DNA of 64,000 nt from Zygnema cylindricum (Eukaryota; Streptophyta; Zygnematophyceae; Zygnematales; Zygnemataceae): assembly GCA_037447655.1 (NCBI GenBank), contig JBBHKE010002614.1, positions 1 through 64,000 of the forward strand, written 5' to 3'. This document shows, in pieces, positions 21,110 through 31,544 of this stretch. Position 1 is the stretch's first letter. Every line of letters starts with the position of its first letter. Under the pieces are notes generated by a model. It had not been told where the DNA came from, made no database searches, and worked only from the letters and a program-made list of their open reading frames with translations. A program made the position numbers and the translations under genes.

Positions 21110-21858
21110 TTCTTTCTTGAGAAAGTCGTTTAACGGAGATGCGATGGTGCTAAAAATAGATAAAACCTGCGATAATAATTAGCAAGTCCGAGAAAGGCTC
21201 GCAGACTTGTGAGGTCCGTGGGAGCAGGCAATTTACTGATTGCCTCTACCTTTGCTTCGCGAGGATTGATCCCCTCAGCCGAGGTAAAATAGCCGAGGTA
21301 AGGCACTCCTTCAGCCCCAAAGATGCATTTCGTTGGATGACATTTTAATCCGACCTTTTTTAATTCAGTCAATACCCATTCGATGTGAGCAGCGTGCTCT
21401 TCGATAGTAGCCGAGGCAATGATGAGGTCATCGATGTAACATCTAGCAAACTTATAACCTCTAAGAACGGAGTCCATGACTTTTTGAAATACTGCTGGAG
21501 CATTTTTCAGTCCGAATGGCATTACGACCCATTCCCATCGGCCGTCGCTACCCCAAAAGGCATTTTTATGCCGGTCTTTTTCCTCTATCTCAATTTCATT
21601 AAATCCTTGACGGAGGTCAAGGATACTAAAATACTTTGCTCCGCCTACATGATCAAATATTTCTTCGGCAAGAGGCATGTGATGACGATCTTGAACCGTT
21701 CTTGCATTTAGTTCACGATAGTCACCACACATTCGACGTTCAGTAAAATTACCCTCGAAATCCTTTTTCCGAGGCATGACAGTGGGAGTTGCTAATGTGG
21801 AGTCTGACCGATAAATTAGGCCAGCTTCCTCTACTTCACCACATCGCTTGTCTACCAT
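21110..21858 (-). pseudogene. Gypsy-2 reverse transcriptase (left arm)
   Basis: 242 open codons (21130-21858) with RRMCGDYRELNARTV, FSILDLRQGFNEIEI, MPFGLKNAPAVFQKVMD, the intact active site CYIDDLIIAS (about 21430) and FLGLANYYRRF. The frame is lost just after YRRF, and the thumb-RNase H connection continues in another frame. The same frameshift exists in the right arm. Except for that break, the catalytic residues look sound, unlike Gypsy-1. Confidence 0.93.
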
Positions 21859-22479
21859 TTCCTATTCAATTTTTGACAAACGAAATGTTTTTGTTTAAAT
21901 ATCGGAGGTTAATCTTCGAGATCTATCGACATCTTATAAGCGGTGTGATGACCCAAATCATTCATAGAAAAGGCAAAGGCATCGATATTTCGTAAAACTA
22001 CGTCATTTAGTAACTCTTGTTTCGCCTTTGTTAGGTTGGTGCCAAATTTCCATTTAGGAGCATCGGAATTTCCGATTGTCATAGATTCAATAGCTTGTGC
22101 AAAGGCCAGCTTCTCATCTGCGATAAGCGTTTGACCTAACTCGTAAGCTAAAGGTGTCTGTTTAAGGCAATTAACCGAATGATTCCAACTGCGTGTTGGA
22201 AAAACAACACTCGAATGAGGAGTGGGTGGAATATGCATAGGACTTGTAGACTGGACAGCCGTGTATGCGAGAATAGACCTGGACATATGGCTAGGATTGA
22301 GGAAATCGTAGATAGAGATCTCTAGGATTGGTGGAATTGGAGAAGGAAAGAGGAAAAATTGAAATGTGGTCTCTTGGAGAGTGGGACGGAAAGATTTTCT
22401 TAGTGAAGCATCCCCCCCCCCAGCTGGTTGAGACGCATGTGCCTGAGAGTGGCGACCAGCTGTAAACTTGAGACCTAAA
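21859..22479 (-). pseudogene. Gypsy-2 methyltransferase-RT linker (left arm)
   Basis: Open (with the preceding methyltransferase motif X) from 22580 to 21909. It begins with low-complexity SLRKSFRPTL-type sequence and ends with VVLRNIDAFAFSMNDLGHHT, which is the family leader of gypsy RTs. A run of nine G residues on the minus strand lies at about 22410-22419. Confidence 0.75.
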
Positions 22480-23411
22480 ACAAAAGACAAAGCCTGAGGG
22501 TCCATGACACGACCTAATAAAGTGCATCTTTGACGTTCTATAATACCAGGAGCGGCCGTAGTGCCAGGAATAAAATGCATGAGGTGTTCGCGTTTCGTAG
22601 AGGTATGCTCTTCGAGCTCACCGGTATGAATGTTTCAGAGCATGCTAGGACCGTCATTAGAGAATGCATGTGAATGTGGGTAAGAAACTAAGGTAGGAAG
22701 CACCTTGGAAGGTTGACCTAGGACATTGACACTGAAATTAGGGGGACAGTCCTTTTGAATGCAAGGCTGCACCTTATGGAAAGGAAGAAGGGCGGTCTGA
22801 ATTTCTGTAGGAGGAGGACGAACTAACAAGTTGGCCTCACGGAGTCTACCAATATCGATCAGGTTCATCCATTTGGAGCGAACTCGATGTGCTAGTGAAC
22901 CATGGCGAGCCGCGTCAATAATAAAAGGCTGACCAATTAATTGTCCGATTCGTTGATAATCAGCTAAGACTGTAGATCTTCGATCATTATAGGCTGCGAA
23001 ATTTTCCAAGATATACCCCATAGGATGATCTAAAGTTTGTAGAAAATTCAAGATTCAAACCAATTTAAAAAATAATTTGGTGCACGGATCGGCTAATCCG
23101 AGGCCTTTTCCGGCCCTAGACACTCCTAGGCACTCCCATCCGCCAAAAACTAGATCGATTGGACCAATCTCCAATAAATGATGGTTGCCCACAATATGAA
23201 TGTTTTGTGTGAGGGCAGTATGCATATGCTCGTATAAAGATTTTGGTAACAAATGCGGGTATTGGGAATGCAACAAATTACAATGATGTAATTGTGCTTT
23301 CCTTGCTAACGGATCAATCTCAACTGAATAATAAAATCGGATTAATAATCCATTCCGCAAACATGCAGAAGGGAAGTGCCTATTCCAGCGAAAAAGGTCA
23401 AAAATCACCAA
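22480..23411 (-). pseudogene. Gypsy-2 cytosine-5 DNA methyltransferase domain (left arm)
   Basis: Order on the minus strand: LVIFDLF (motif I start), a scrambled glycine loop, YYSVEIDPLARKAQLHH (motif II), IGPIDLVFGGWECLG (motif IV; Cys kept, Pro replaced by Glu), SRAGKG, MGYILENF (motif VI), HGSLAHRVRSKWMN (motif VIII), LPTLVSYPHSHAF and IIERQRCTLLGRVMDPQAL (motif X-like). The last two resemble the DNMT3 C-terminus (PT..T block, LLGR..). The glycine loop AGIGTS is present only in a second frame, between two compensating shifts. A TGA at about 23052 separates motif IV from motif VI; CGA to TGA fits. Certain as a methyltransferase; dead as it stands. Confidence 0.9.
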
Positions 23412-23428
23412 TCCATTTGGATGAGGTT

Positions 23429-24319
23429 TTAATTGGACCGGATTCCAATAAATGGAAAGGACCCATAAGAGTCTGTAGGGACTAGGATTGTGGGAGAGAC
23501 CAGAGAAAGTGGAATTGACAAGGTTTGGTTATAGATTCGGTCAAATTCCCTTCTATCAATAAGAAATCCTGGGTCAAACAAAATTTCTGGTAAGTAAGAA
23601 CTATCAGGCAGAATTTCTTTTGTTAACAATGAATGAAATATTTCGGCCCCCACCGAATTCCCTGAAAATGCAGGTATAGATGTGGTTGAATTTGCCATAA
23701 TAGGCATGGGCTTCCTAGCGGAAATTAGCGGAATGCAGATTTTGTGTTCTGGGAAGTTAGTGGGCCTATAAGAAAATTTCTGATCATGCATGTCAACACT
23801 ACCCCCTACGCGAAATATAACGTCCTGTCCCACTAGGCATTCATAGTCACTACTTTTAGTGACTAGAGCGTGAACCGAGATTTCAGCAAAGTTTGTGGCT
23901 GTTCCGTTTTGGAACCTGAAAACAAGCGGTGCCTTAGTGATTCTTAGGACTGTCTCGGTTGTACGCGCTGATGTTAACAATTGAGTAGAAGTGGACTAAA
24001 GCTTGTCCAGAGTTAGACTCAGCTTCATTGCAAAGCTAGAGCCCAATATCACCGGCTTTGCACCATTATCCATGAGAGGCAGGGAAGGGGCTATACCATT
24101 GATCAATAATGCACTCTTCCCATTATCCAAAAAACTGATGTGAGGATCGAGGGACTTTCGTTCCTCTATGGAAATAGGCTGAATAGCAGCAAGATTTCTG
24201 TGCAGCTGAAGTGCTTGTAACGCGGCAGCTGCAGCTGAGCTATCGGAGGTAAAGGAGATAGGGGAGATTTTTGGTGAGTCAAAAATCATAATGAATAGAA
24301 TACACAAGCGTTCCTTCAC
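23429..24319 (-). pseudogene. Gypsy-2 aspartic protease region (left arm)
   Basis: Retropepsin signature LPLMDNGAKPVILGSSFAM (about 24030-24080): the DTG/DSG triad reads DNG. The second half of the fold shows YECLVGQDVIF (about 23820-23850), as in gypsy proteases. A TAG (23997-23999) divides the two halves. The C-terminal tail (LIDRREFDRIYNQTLSIPLS) leads by a frameshift into the methyltransferase. It should mature Gag-Pol. Confidence 0.78.
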
Positions 24320-24340
24320 GCGGTGTGCCTCGTGTATAGT

Positions 24341-26089
24341 TCAATCCACCATGTTGAGAGCTTCAACCGCAATGGATGAAGCGGTTTCGGGCAATGGAGG
24401 AGAAGGTTCTTTAGTGAATGACAAAGGAATGCGTGTGTTAGGGGTTTTACCGTCATGGCTTTGATCGGTCCAACCTTTGTGGAACGTAGCCTCTCGTTGG
24501 TGGATGGTGGAATCTCGTAAGATTCGACCTGCCAACATGGGCATGGGTAGAACAATGCGAGCCATGCCAGTAAATTGTGGTTTCATTTGAGTCATGAAGG
24601 CTGTGAATTGTTCCTTCATCATAGCCGCCATTTGCTCTTGCATTTCTAAACGCTCTCTCTCTCTTCGAGATACCTTAGGTGGAGTGGTGTCCTTCTCCTG
24701 TTCTTTAGTCGGTTGAAACGGTTTTGCAGATCGAGCGGGGATGCCACCATTTTTAATTTGGTTTTGATAGGAAAATTCCGGGTTCTTTATATGACAACGT
24801 TGGACATAGTGTCCGGTTTGCTTGCAATGTGTACAGGTAACGATTTTGTCTGGACACATTCGGGCATCATGCCCCGTCTTCCCACATTGGAAACATAAAC
24901 GGTTTTCAGGAGCAACAGGTGGGGTTCCCATGGCCGGGACTTTAGGCAGCTGGTTGTTAAGACAAGGATTGTTCCATGGTGGAACAATCGGTTCTTTCGG
25001 GACCGCTTTAGGTCGGTCATGGGCTTCCTACCAACAATTTTGCATTTCATATTCCACGGCATGCTGGGCGGCTTCGTCGAAAGTGAACTTCAAGCCGTAC
25101 GTTTGAGTCAAGTGACTTTGAATAAATTTCTTAGACTGACTCGGAAACTGTTCTACAAATTCCTCGACAGCTTCAACATCCGACATTAAGTCCGACAATG
25201 CTTCACGTAGAGCTTCCATACGAGCACGCATGGCAGGGGCGGTCACTCGTGATTTCCGTTCGAAGTTCATTAACTCACGAACTTGGTCAGGGTTTTGCAT
25301 ACGGTATTTCGCTTGCAACATGTCAAACATGACAGAGAGTGGATTCAATATAGGGATCGTCATCGCTAGTCGTGCTGGAAATCCAGCACGTGCGGCTATA
25401 GCAAACTATTGCGGTATATCATCAACTGCTGCTGTAATAACATCGCCGTTGAGATCAAAGACTTTCGGGATAGCCGGTTGATAAGGAATTTCTGGTTGTC
25501 CTATAATAGCAGGACTATCAGCAAACGGTGGAGAAAACTTCGTCATCGCAAGTACTGAATCATACTTGCCGGAATAAAGAGTAAGGGTTAAACCGCGGAG
25601 GTAACGGCCTAAAAGAGAGAAAGCGGCCCGTAGGTCGAACTGATCTTGGTACCGAAATGCAAGATCACGCATTTCGGTATCGAATAGCATCCGGAAATGC
25701 AATAAAGTCATGGTGTCCTTCATTCTTGCAAAACAGAAATGAAGGCGACCCCCTCCCTCGGATGTGGAAGCCATTTCCAATAATGGAATGCTAGGGGATA
25801 AAAATGGATTGGTAATTTGTGGAAACCAAAAAGATAATGAATTGGAATCCGACTCGTCAAGGGAATCGTGGTCAGATTCCTCTTCGAAAAATGTGGAAGA
25901 GACTGATGATAAGAAAGATACCGAGGTGAGAGTAGATTGAACCGAAGGGGAAATTTCACCTGAGATATTTAGGATTGGATGGTCCAAAAGACTAGATAAA
26001 TCTGATGGTCCGGATTCAGTGGGCCTAAACGAAGCTGACGATCGGGTGGTTCCGACATGATAATCGAGATTATCCCAATCAGTGGGCAT
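24341..26089 (-). pseudogene. Gypsy-2 gag with two zinc knuckles (left arm only)
   Basis: One frame from ATG near 26089 (MPTDWDNLDYHV), interrupted by TAG at about 25403 and 25025 and TGA at 24338, each explicable by C-to-T. The N-terminal part is acidic and Ser-rich. The middle (RELMNFERKSRVTAPAMRAR) is probably capsid. Two CCHC knuckles follow, CFQCGKTGHDARMC and CTHCKQTGHYVQRC (24790-24900), then a basic segment (RRERERLEMQEQM). Gag packages element RNA. The right arm lacks gag altogether. Confidence 0.88.
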
Positions 26090-27002
26090 AAAATATGATA
26101 ACCCCAAATGATGACTAGATAACAAAATTGATCAATCCGATATGCTTCAAATGCCACGCCACACCACTCTTTGTCCAATCAGCCAAAAAACCTCTAACAG
26201 GGCCTCGGTGGCCAGATCTATAAAGAAGCCGTATTACCAAAACCTTATACCCTGCAAACAAGGGGACAAGGATGAAGCGCTAGATCTATAAAGGCAAATA
26301 ACTTTCTATCCAATCACTCTCAAGTGCAGATCTAAAGCAGCACAATCCACGAAAGAGCTAACCACTACCTCCAACAATAAGATCTATGGAAGAAATCCCA
26401 CACCGGGCAAAGCAAACTCAGCCAAGGCCACTCAGGGCAAGATACCCAGCAGGGAAAGCTGGACAAATGCAATGCTCAATACAAGTGGATCAACACTAAT
26501 CCACTCCAAACACGATCCCTCTATACGATCAACCGACTACCTTAGCACGCGCCTGTACCCGCAAGGCATCTTGATACTTACATAACACTCTTAGCAATCT
26601 GGTGATTGCGAAGGGTGAACTACGGTTGTTCGCTACAACCAAAGTTTTGTAGAGCTCCCAAGAACGGATCCGCTCCACTAACTCCACTCATTAGTGAAGT
26701 ATGTCTCAATCTCAGCAAACGATGCCCATTATATATAACAAAGAAAATGGGAAAAACAAAAACCAAATACTTAAGTTAGCGGAGTATATCGTTGGCCGAA
26801 AATTGGCTAATAAGATAAAATGTCAACTAACAAGCAAAAATTATATATGAAAAGCTAGTTATAGATTTTTGTAGAAATGTATCTATAAATATATATTTTT
26901 GATTATTTTTTTAAATATTTTTGTTTTTGTTTTTTTCTTTAGATAAAAAGAAAACCGAAATTGAAATAAAAACAAACAAGGGAGAAAAGAAAATACGACA
27001 AT
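26090..27002 (-). other. Gypsy-2 5' leader or LTR candidate
   Basis: Non-coding and AT-rich. It contains a repeated gatctataaa word (26216, 26283, 26380 as a variant), a tatatat stretch near 26733, and a long T-rich/A-rich stretch at 26840-26985. It lies immediately upstream of gag in element orientation. It does not match the tail at 18,061-18,935, so the LTR pair cannot be shown. Confidence 0.4.
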
Positions 27003-27575
27003 TTTCAAGTGCAGGAATACTAAGCCGATGGATGACCACTAGGCCCTACGGTCAATTTATATTCCTTGCAGGAGTTATCAGGATAATCTGAATTTATACT
27101 TAAATAAAACAAATCAAAACATAAACAAATGAGAAATACAAACAACAAACTAATAATGACAATATGCCCGACACTGATGATGTTTGAGATAACCAAACTT
27201 AAAAGGTGTGCATAAGCAAATAGAAATAAATACAAAATCACAAGAAATAAAAACAACAAATCAATAAACCCAACATGCAATTCCACACTAATAAAAGCTC
27301 AACCACAGCCAAGAAAAGAAGTTTGTGTCGTGAGAACGCGGTCGAAATCCACTCAAAAGGACGAGAAAAGTGAACGGAAACCGTGTAGGTCTTGGCCGAA
27401 GCTGTATACATTAAGTTGTAAGGCTTTACAAGATATTGATAATGTAATGGAAAACTAGACGCTTCACACAAAGGTAGAAAATTGCCTCTAAGCTGTCCAG
27501 ACAATTTCACAAATAAAAAGATGGCTGCAGAAAATCCTCAATACTGAAAATATATAAAACGAATAATTCCTGCAC
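27003..27575. mobile_element. TIR-bounded non-coding element at the palindrome spacer
   Basis: Starts tttcaagtgcaggaat and ends attcctgcacttgaaa: perfect 16-bp terminal inverted repeats about 570 bp apart. The interior has no credible protein. Its right 370 bp are repeated at 17678-18060. The right arm of Gypsy-2 starts at its right terminus. Size and structure fit a small non-autonomous DNA transposon; a target duplication is not clear. Confidence 0.55.
27206..27575. repeat. Direct repeat, copy 2 (partner 17678-18060)
   Basis: Same orientation and nearly the same sequence as 17678-18060; differences include single-base changes and one or two indels (for example acgagaaaagtgaacgg versus acgagaaagtgaaggg). 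Confidence 0.85.
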
Positions 27576-27576
27576 T

Positions 27577-27886
27577 TGAAATTCCGCTAATTTCCGCTAG
27601 GAAGCCCATGCCTATTATGGCAAATTCAACCACATCCATACCTGCATTTTCAGGGAATTCGGTGGGGGCCGAAATATTTCATTCATTGTCAACAGAAGAA
27701 ATTCTGCCCGATAGTTCTTACTTACCAGAAATTTTGTTTGACCCAGGATTTCTTATTGATAGAAGGGAATTTGACCGAATCTATAACCAAACCTTGTCAA
27801 TTCCACTTTCTCTGGTCTCTCCCACAATCCCAGTCCCTACAGACTCTTATGGGTCCTTTCCATTAATTGGAATCCGGTCCAATTAA
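27577..27886 (+). pseudogene. Gypsy-2 right arm: protease tail, abruptly 5'-truncated
   Basis: Starts ttccgctaatttccgctagg, which is the reverse complement of about 23,711-23,731 in the left arm, and runs in the protease C-terminal frame (MPIMANSTTSIPAFSGNS) to a TAA at 27884. Gag, zinc knuckles and the DNG active site are missing. The truncation point abuts the terminus of the TIR element at 27575. Confidence 0.9.
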
Positions 27887-27894
27887 AACCTCAT

Positions 27895-28835
27895 CCAAAT
27901 GGATTGGTGATTTTTGACCTTTTTCGCTGGAATAGGCACTTCCCTTCTGCATGTTTGCGGAATGGATTATTAATCCGATTTTATTATTCAGTTGAGATTG
28001 ATCCGTTAGCAAGGAAAGCACAATTACATCATTGTAATTTGTTGCATTCCCAATACCCGCATTTGTTACCAAAATCTTTATACGAGCATATGCATACTGC
28101 CCTCACACAAGACATTCATATTGTGGGCAACCATCATTTATTGGAGATTGGTCCAATCGATCTAGTTTTTGGCGGATGGGAGTGCCTAGGAGTGTCTAGG
28201 GCCGGAAAAGGCCTCGGATTAGCCGATCCGTGCACCAAATTATTTTTTAAATTGGTTTGAATCTTGAATTTTCTACAAACTTTAGATCATCCTATGGGGT
28301 ATATCTTGGAAAATTTCGCAGCCTATAATGATCGAAGACCTACAGTCTTGGCTGATTATCAACGAATCGGACAATTAATTGGTCAGCCTTTTATTATTGA
28401 CGCGGCTCGCCATGGTTCACTAGCACATCGAGTTCGCTCCAAATGGATGAACCTGATCGATATTGGTAGACTCCGTGAGGCCAACTTGTTAGTTCGTCCT
28501 CCTCCTACAGAAATTCAGACCGCCCTTCTTCCTTTCCATAAGGTGCAGCCTTGCATTCAAAAGGACTGTCCCCCTAATTTCAGTGTCAATGTCCTAGGTC
28601 AACCTTCCAAGGTGCTTCCTACCTTAGTTTCTTACCCACATTCACATGCATTCTCTAATGACGGTCCTAGCATGCTCTGAAACATTCATACCGGTGAGCT
28701 CGAAGAGCATACCTCTACGAAACGCGAACACCTCATGCATTTTGTTCCTGGCACTACGGCCGCTCCTGGTATTATAGAACGTCAAAGATGCACTTTATTA
28801 GGTCGTGTCATGGACCCTCAGGCTTTGTCTTTTGT
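27895..28835 (+). pseudogene. Gypsy-2 cytosine-5 DNA methyltransferase domain (right arm)
   Basis: Same motif order and same lesions as the left arm: LVIFDLF at about 27903, the AGIGTS loop out of frame at about 27930-27947, YYSVEIDPLARKAQ, GPIDLVFGGWECLG (about 28153-28190), TGA at 28258, MGYILENF, AHRVRSKWMN, LPTLVSYPHSHAF and ERQRCTLLGRVMDPQAL (about 28773-28820). A few residues differ from the left arm (for example QDIHIV versus QNIHIV and NDRRPTV versus NDRRSTV). Sharing the two frameshifts and the TGA shows that the arms were copied after inactivation. Confidence 0.9.
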
Positions 28836-29406
28836 TTTAGGTCTCAAGTTTACAGCTGGTCGCCACTCTCAGGCACATGCGTCTCAACCAGCTGGGGGGG
28901 GGGATGCTTCACTAAGAAAATCTTTCCGTCCCACTCTCCAAGGGACCACATTTCAATTTTTCCTCTTTCCTTCTCCAATTCCACCAATCCTAGAGATCTC
29001 TATCTACGATTTCCTCAATCCTAGCCATATGTCCAGGTCTATTCTCGCATACACGGCTGTCCAGTCTACAAGTCCTATGCATATTCCACCCACTCCTCAT
29101 TCGAGTGTTGTTTTTCCAACACGCAGTTGGAATCATTCGGTTAATTGCCTTAAACAGACACCTTTAGCTTACGAGTTAGGTCAAACGCTTATCGCAGATG
29201 AGAAGCTGGCCTTTGCACAAGCTATTGAATCTATGACAATCGGAAATTCCGATGCTCCTAAATGGAAATTTGGCACCAACCTAACAAAGGCGAAACAAGA
29301 GTTACTAAATGACGTAGTTTTACGAAATATCGATGCCTTTGCCTTTTCTATGAATGATTTGGGTCATCACACCGCTTATAAGATGTCGATAGATCTCGAA
29401 GATTAA
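28836..29406 (+). pseudogene. Gypsy-2 right arm: methyltransferase-RT linker
   Basis: Continues the open frame to a TAA at 29404. It contains the G run at 28892-28900 and the RT leader VVLRNIDAFAFSMNDLGHHT. Almost identical to 21909-22479. Confidence 0.75.
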
Positions 29407-29456
29407 CCTCCGATATTTAAACAAAAACATTTCGTTTGTCAAAAATTGAATAGGAA

Positions 29457-30185
29457 ATGGTAGACAAGCGATGTGGTGAAGTAGAGGAAGCTGGCCTAAT
29501 TTATCGGTCAGACTCCACATTAGCAACTCCCACTGTCATGCCTCGGAAAAAGGATTTCGAGGGTAATTTTACTGAACGTCGAATGTGTGGTGACTATCGT
29601 GAACTAAATGCAAGAACGGTTCAAGATCGTCATCACATGCCTCTTGCCGAAGAAATATTTGATCATGTAGGCGGAGCAAAGTATTTTAGTATCCTTGACC
29701 TCCGTCAAGGATTTAATGAAATTGAGATAGAGGAAAAAGACCGGCATAAAAATGCCTTTTGGGGTAGCGACGGCCGATGGGAATGGGTCGTAATGCCATT
29801 CGGACTGAAAAATGCTCCAGCAGTATTTCAAAAAGTCATGGACTCCGTTCTTAGAGGTTATAAGTTTGCTAGATGTTACATCGATGACCTCATCATTGCC
29901 TCGGCTACTATCGAAGAGCACGCTGCTCACATCGAATGGGTATTGACTGAATTAAAAAAGGTCGGATTAAAATGTCATCCAACGAAATGCATCTTTGGGG
30001 CTGAGGGAGTGCCTTACCTCGGCTATTTTACCTCGGCTGAGGGGATCACTCCTCGCGAAGCAAAGGTAGAGGCAATCAGTAAATTGCCTGCTCCCACGGA
30101 CCTCACAAGTCTGCGAGCCTTTCTCGGACTTGCTAATTATTATCGCAGGTTTTATCTATTTTTAGCACCATCGCATCTCCGTTAA
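29457..30185 (+). pseudogene. Gypsy-2 right arm: reverse transcriptase
   Basis: 242 codons matching the left arm with one visible residue change near the end (EGITPREAK versus EGINPREAK). The active site CYIDDLIIAS lies at about 29875-29905. The frame ends at the same frameshift after YYRRF as in the left arm. Confidence 0.93.
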
Positions 30186-30205
30186 ACGACTTTCTCAAGA
30201 AAGAA

Positions 30206-31544
30206 GTGGCGTTTATATGGGGTCCCGATCAGATTTCCGCATTTCAAAAATTAAAAACTGCTTTATCGAGTGCTCCAATTCTTCGTCCTCCCAATCACAA
30301 ACTCCCTTTTTGTCTTCAAATAGATTTTGGGAAACCCGGAATCGCAGCCATTTTGACACAAAGAGAGTTGAGCGGAGAGGAATATGTAGTTGCTTACGCG
30401 AGTAGAAGCAATAACCGGGCTGAATCAAATTATAGTAGCTACGAAGGAGAGTGTCAAGCCGCGATTTGGGGAGTCGTTCACTTCCGCCATTATTTGTACC
30501 GAAAACCTTTCATACTCCTAACTGGCTATCAGCCCTTACATTGGCTGATGACAAACGATAAGCTTTCCGGGAAGCTAGCCCGATGGGCTTTAATCTTACA
30601 AGAATATGACGTTGAAATAATTCACCGACCAGGTCTGCTTAGTCTAAACGCATACGGAATTTCTCGAAATCCTTTGCCCCGAACAACAGATAACAAAGTT
30701 CGACAGGATTTCGATGACGACGATGTTCCCGTCATGTCAATGGGTTCTTATCTTACTTACTGCCTGGCGTCTATTCCGAACCCCCGTCCCGCCACAGATC
30801 CTTGGCGTGATGGGCCTCTCATTCTTTTCCTATCCTCCCAAACCTTCAGGTCTGGCATTACCTCTGACGAAGAAGACAGAGTGAAAAAGAGGGCCAAAAG
30901 TTACCTTTGGCTCGGGGGATCTTTAGTTCGGTTGTTGGCAGACGGAAGCCATAGGCACGTTCCACGGCCTATCGAGCGTCTTTCTCTCATTGAGCAGATT
31001 CACACTGAGCTTGGTCACTACGGTACCAAGCGAACGTTAACTCTAGTTCAAGCATGGTATTGGTGGTCAGGAATGCAAACTGATGTCTCTGCTATTCTGC
31101 ACAAGTGTGCCACCTGTGACCGTCTCCGAACTTCTTTTTCTAACCGGCAGACTACGCTCCAACCTCTACCTATTACGGGTTTGTTCTATCGATGGTCGGT
31201 CGATTTGGTCGAACCTTTTCTTATCTCACGTAAAGGGAAACAATACATCATGATTATGATCGAAAATTTCAATAAGTGGGTAAAAGTCGTAGCCCTGCCT
31301 CACAAGACAGCTAAGTTAACCACCGCAACTTTTAAGAAACACGTCTTTATGAGATACGATGCCCCAGCCGAGGTCCTTACGGATCAAGGTACAAAATTTC
31401 GGGGAGAATTTTAAGAGATGCTTGATGAGGCTCTCATCGATCATCGCCGTACTAGTCGGGATCACTGAACGAAGAGTGGAGACATTTAAAAGTGCCTTGC
31501 GTAAGCATTGCTTAGGAAAACACATTTCGGTTTGGGACGAGTCC
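30206..31544 (+). pseudogene. Gypsy-2 right arm: RNase H and integrase, interrupted by Copia-A1
   Basis: 402 codons open to TAA 31412-31414, equal to the left arm apart from about a dozen residue changes. RNase H shows the same losses (LLTGYQPL, NAYGISRN). Integrase keeps the HHCC domain and the first two catalytic Asp. After the shared TAA the sequence lacks about 20 bases around the third catalytic residue (the stretch encoding PQANGLA), so the arm has decayed further on its own. It stops at AGTCC (31540-31544), the target duplication of Copia-A1, and resumes at 37610. Confidence 0.9.

Noticed and set aside
21385-21711. 108-codon frame antisense to RT (and its twin at 29604-29930)
   Set aside because: Shadow of the RT; conserved only because the arms are nearly identical.
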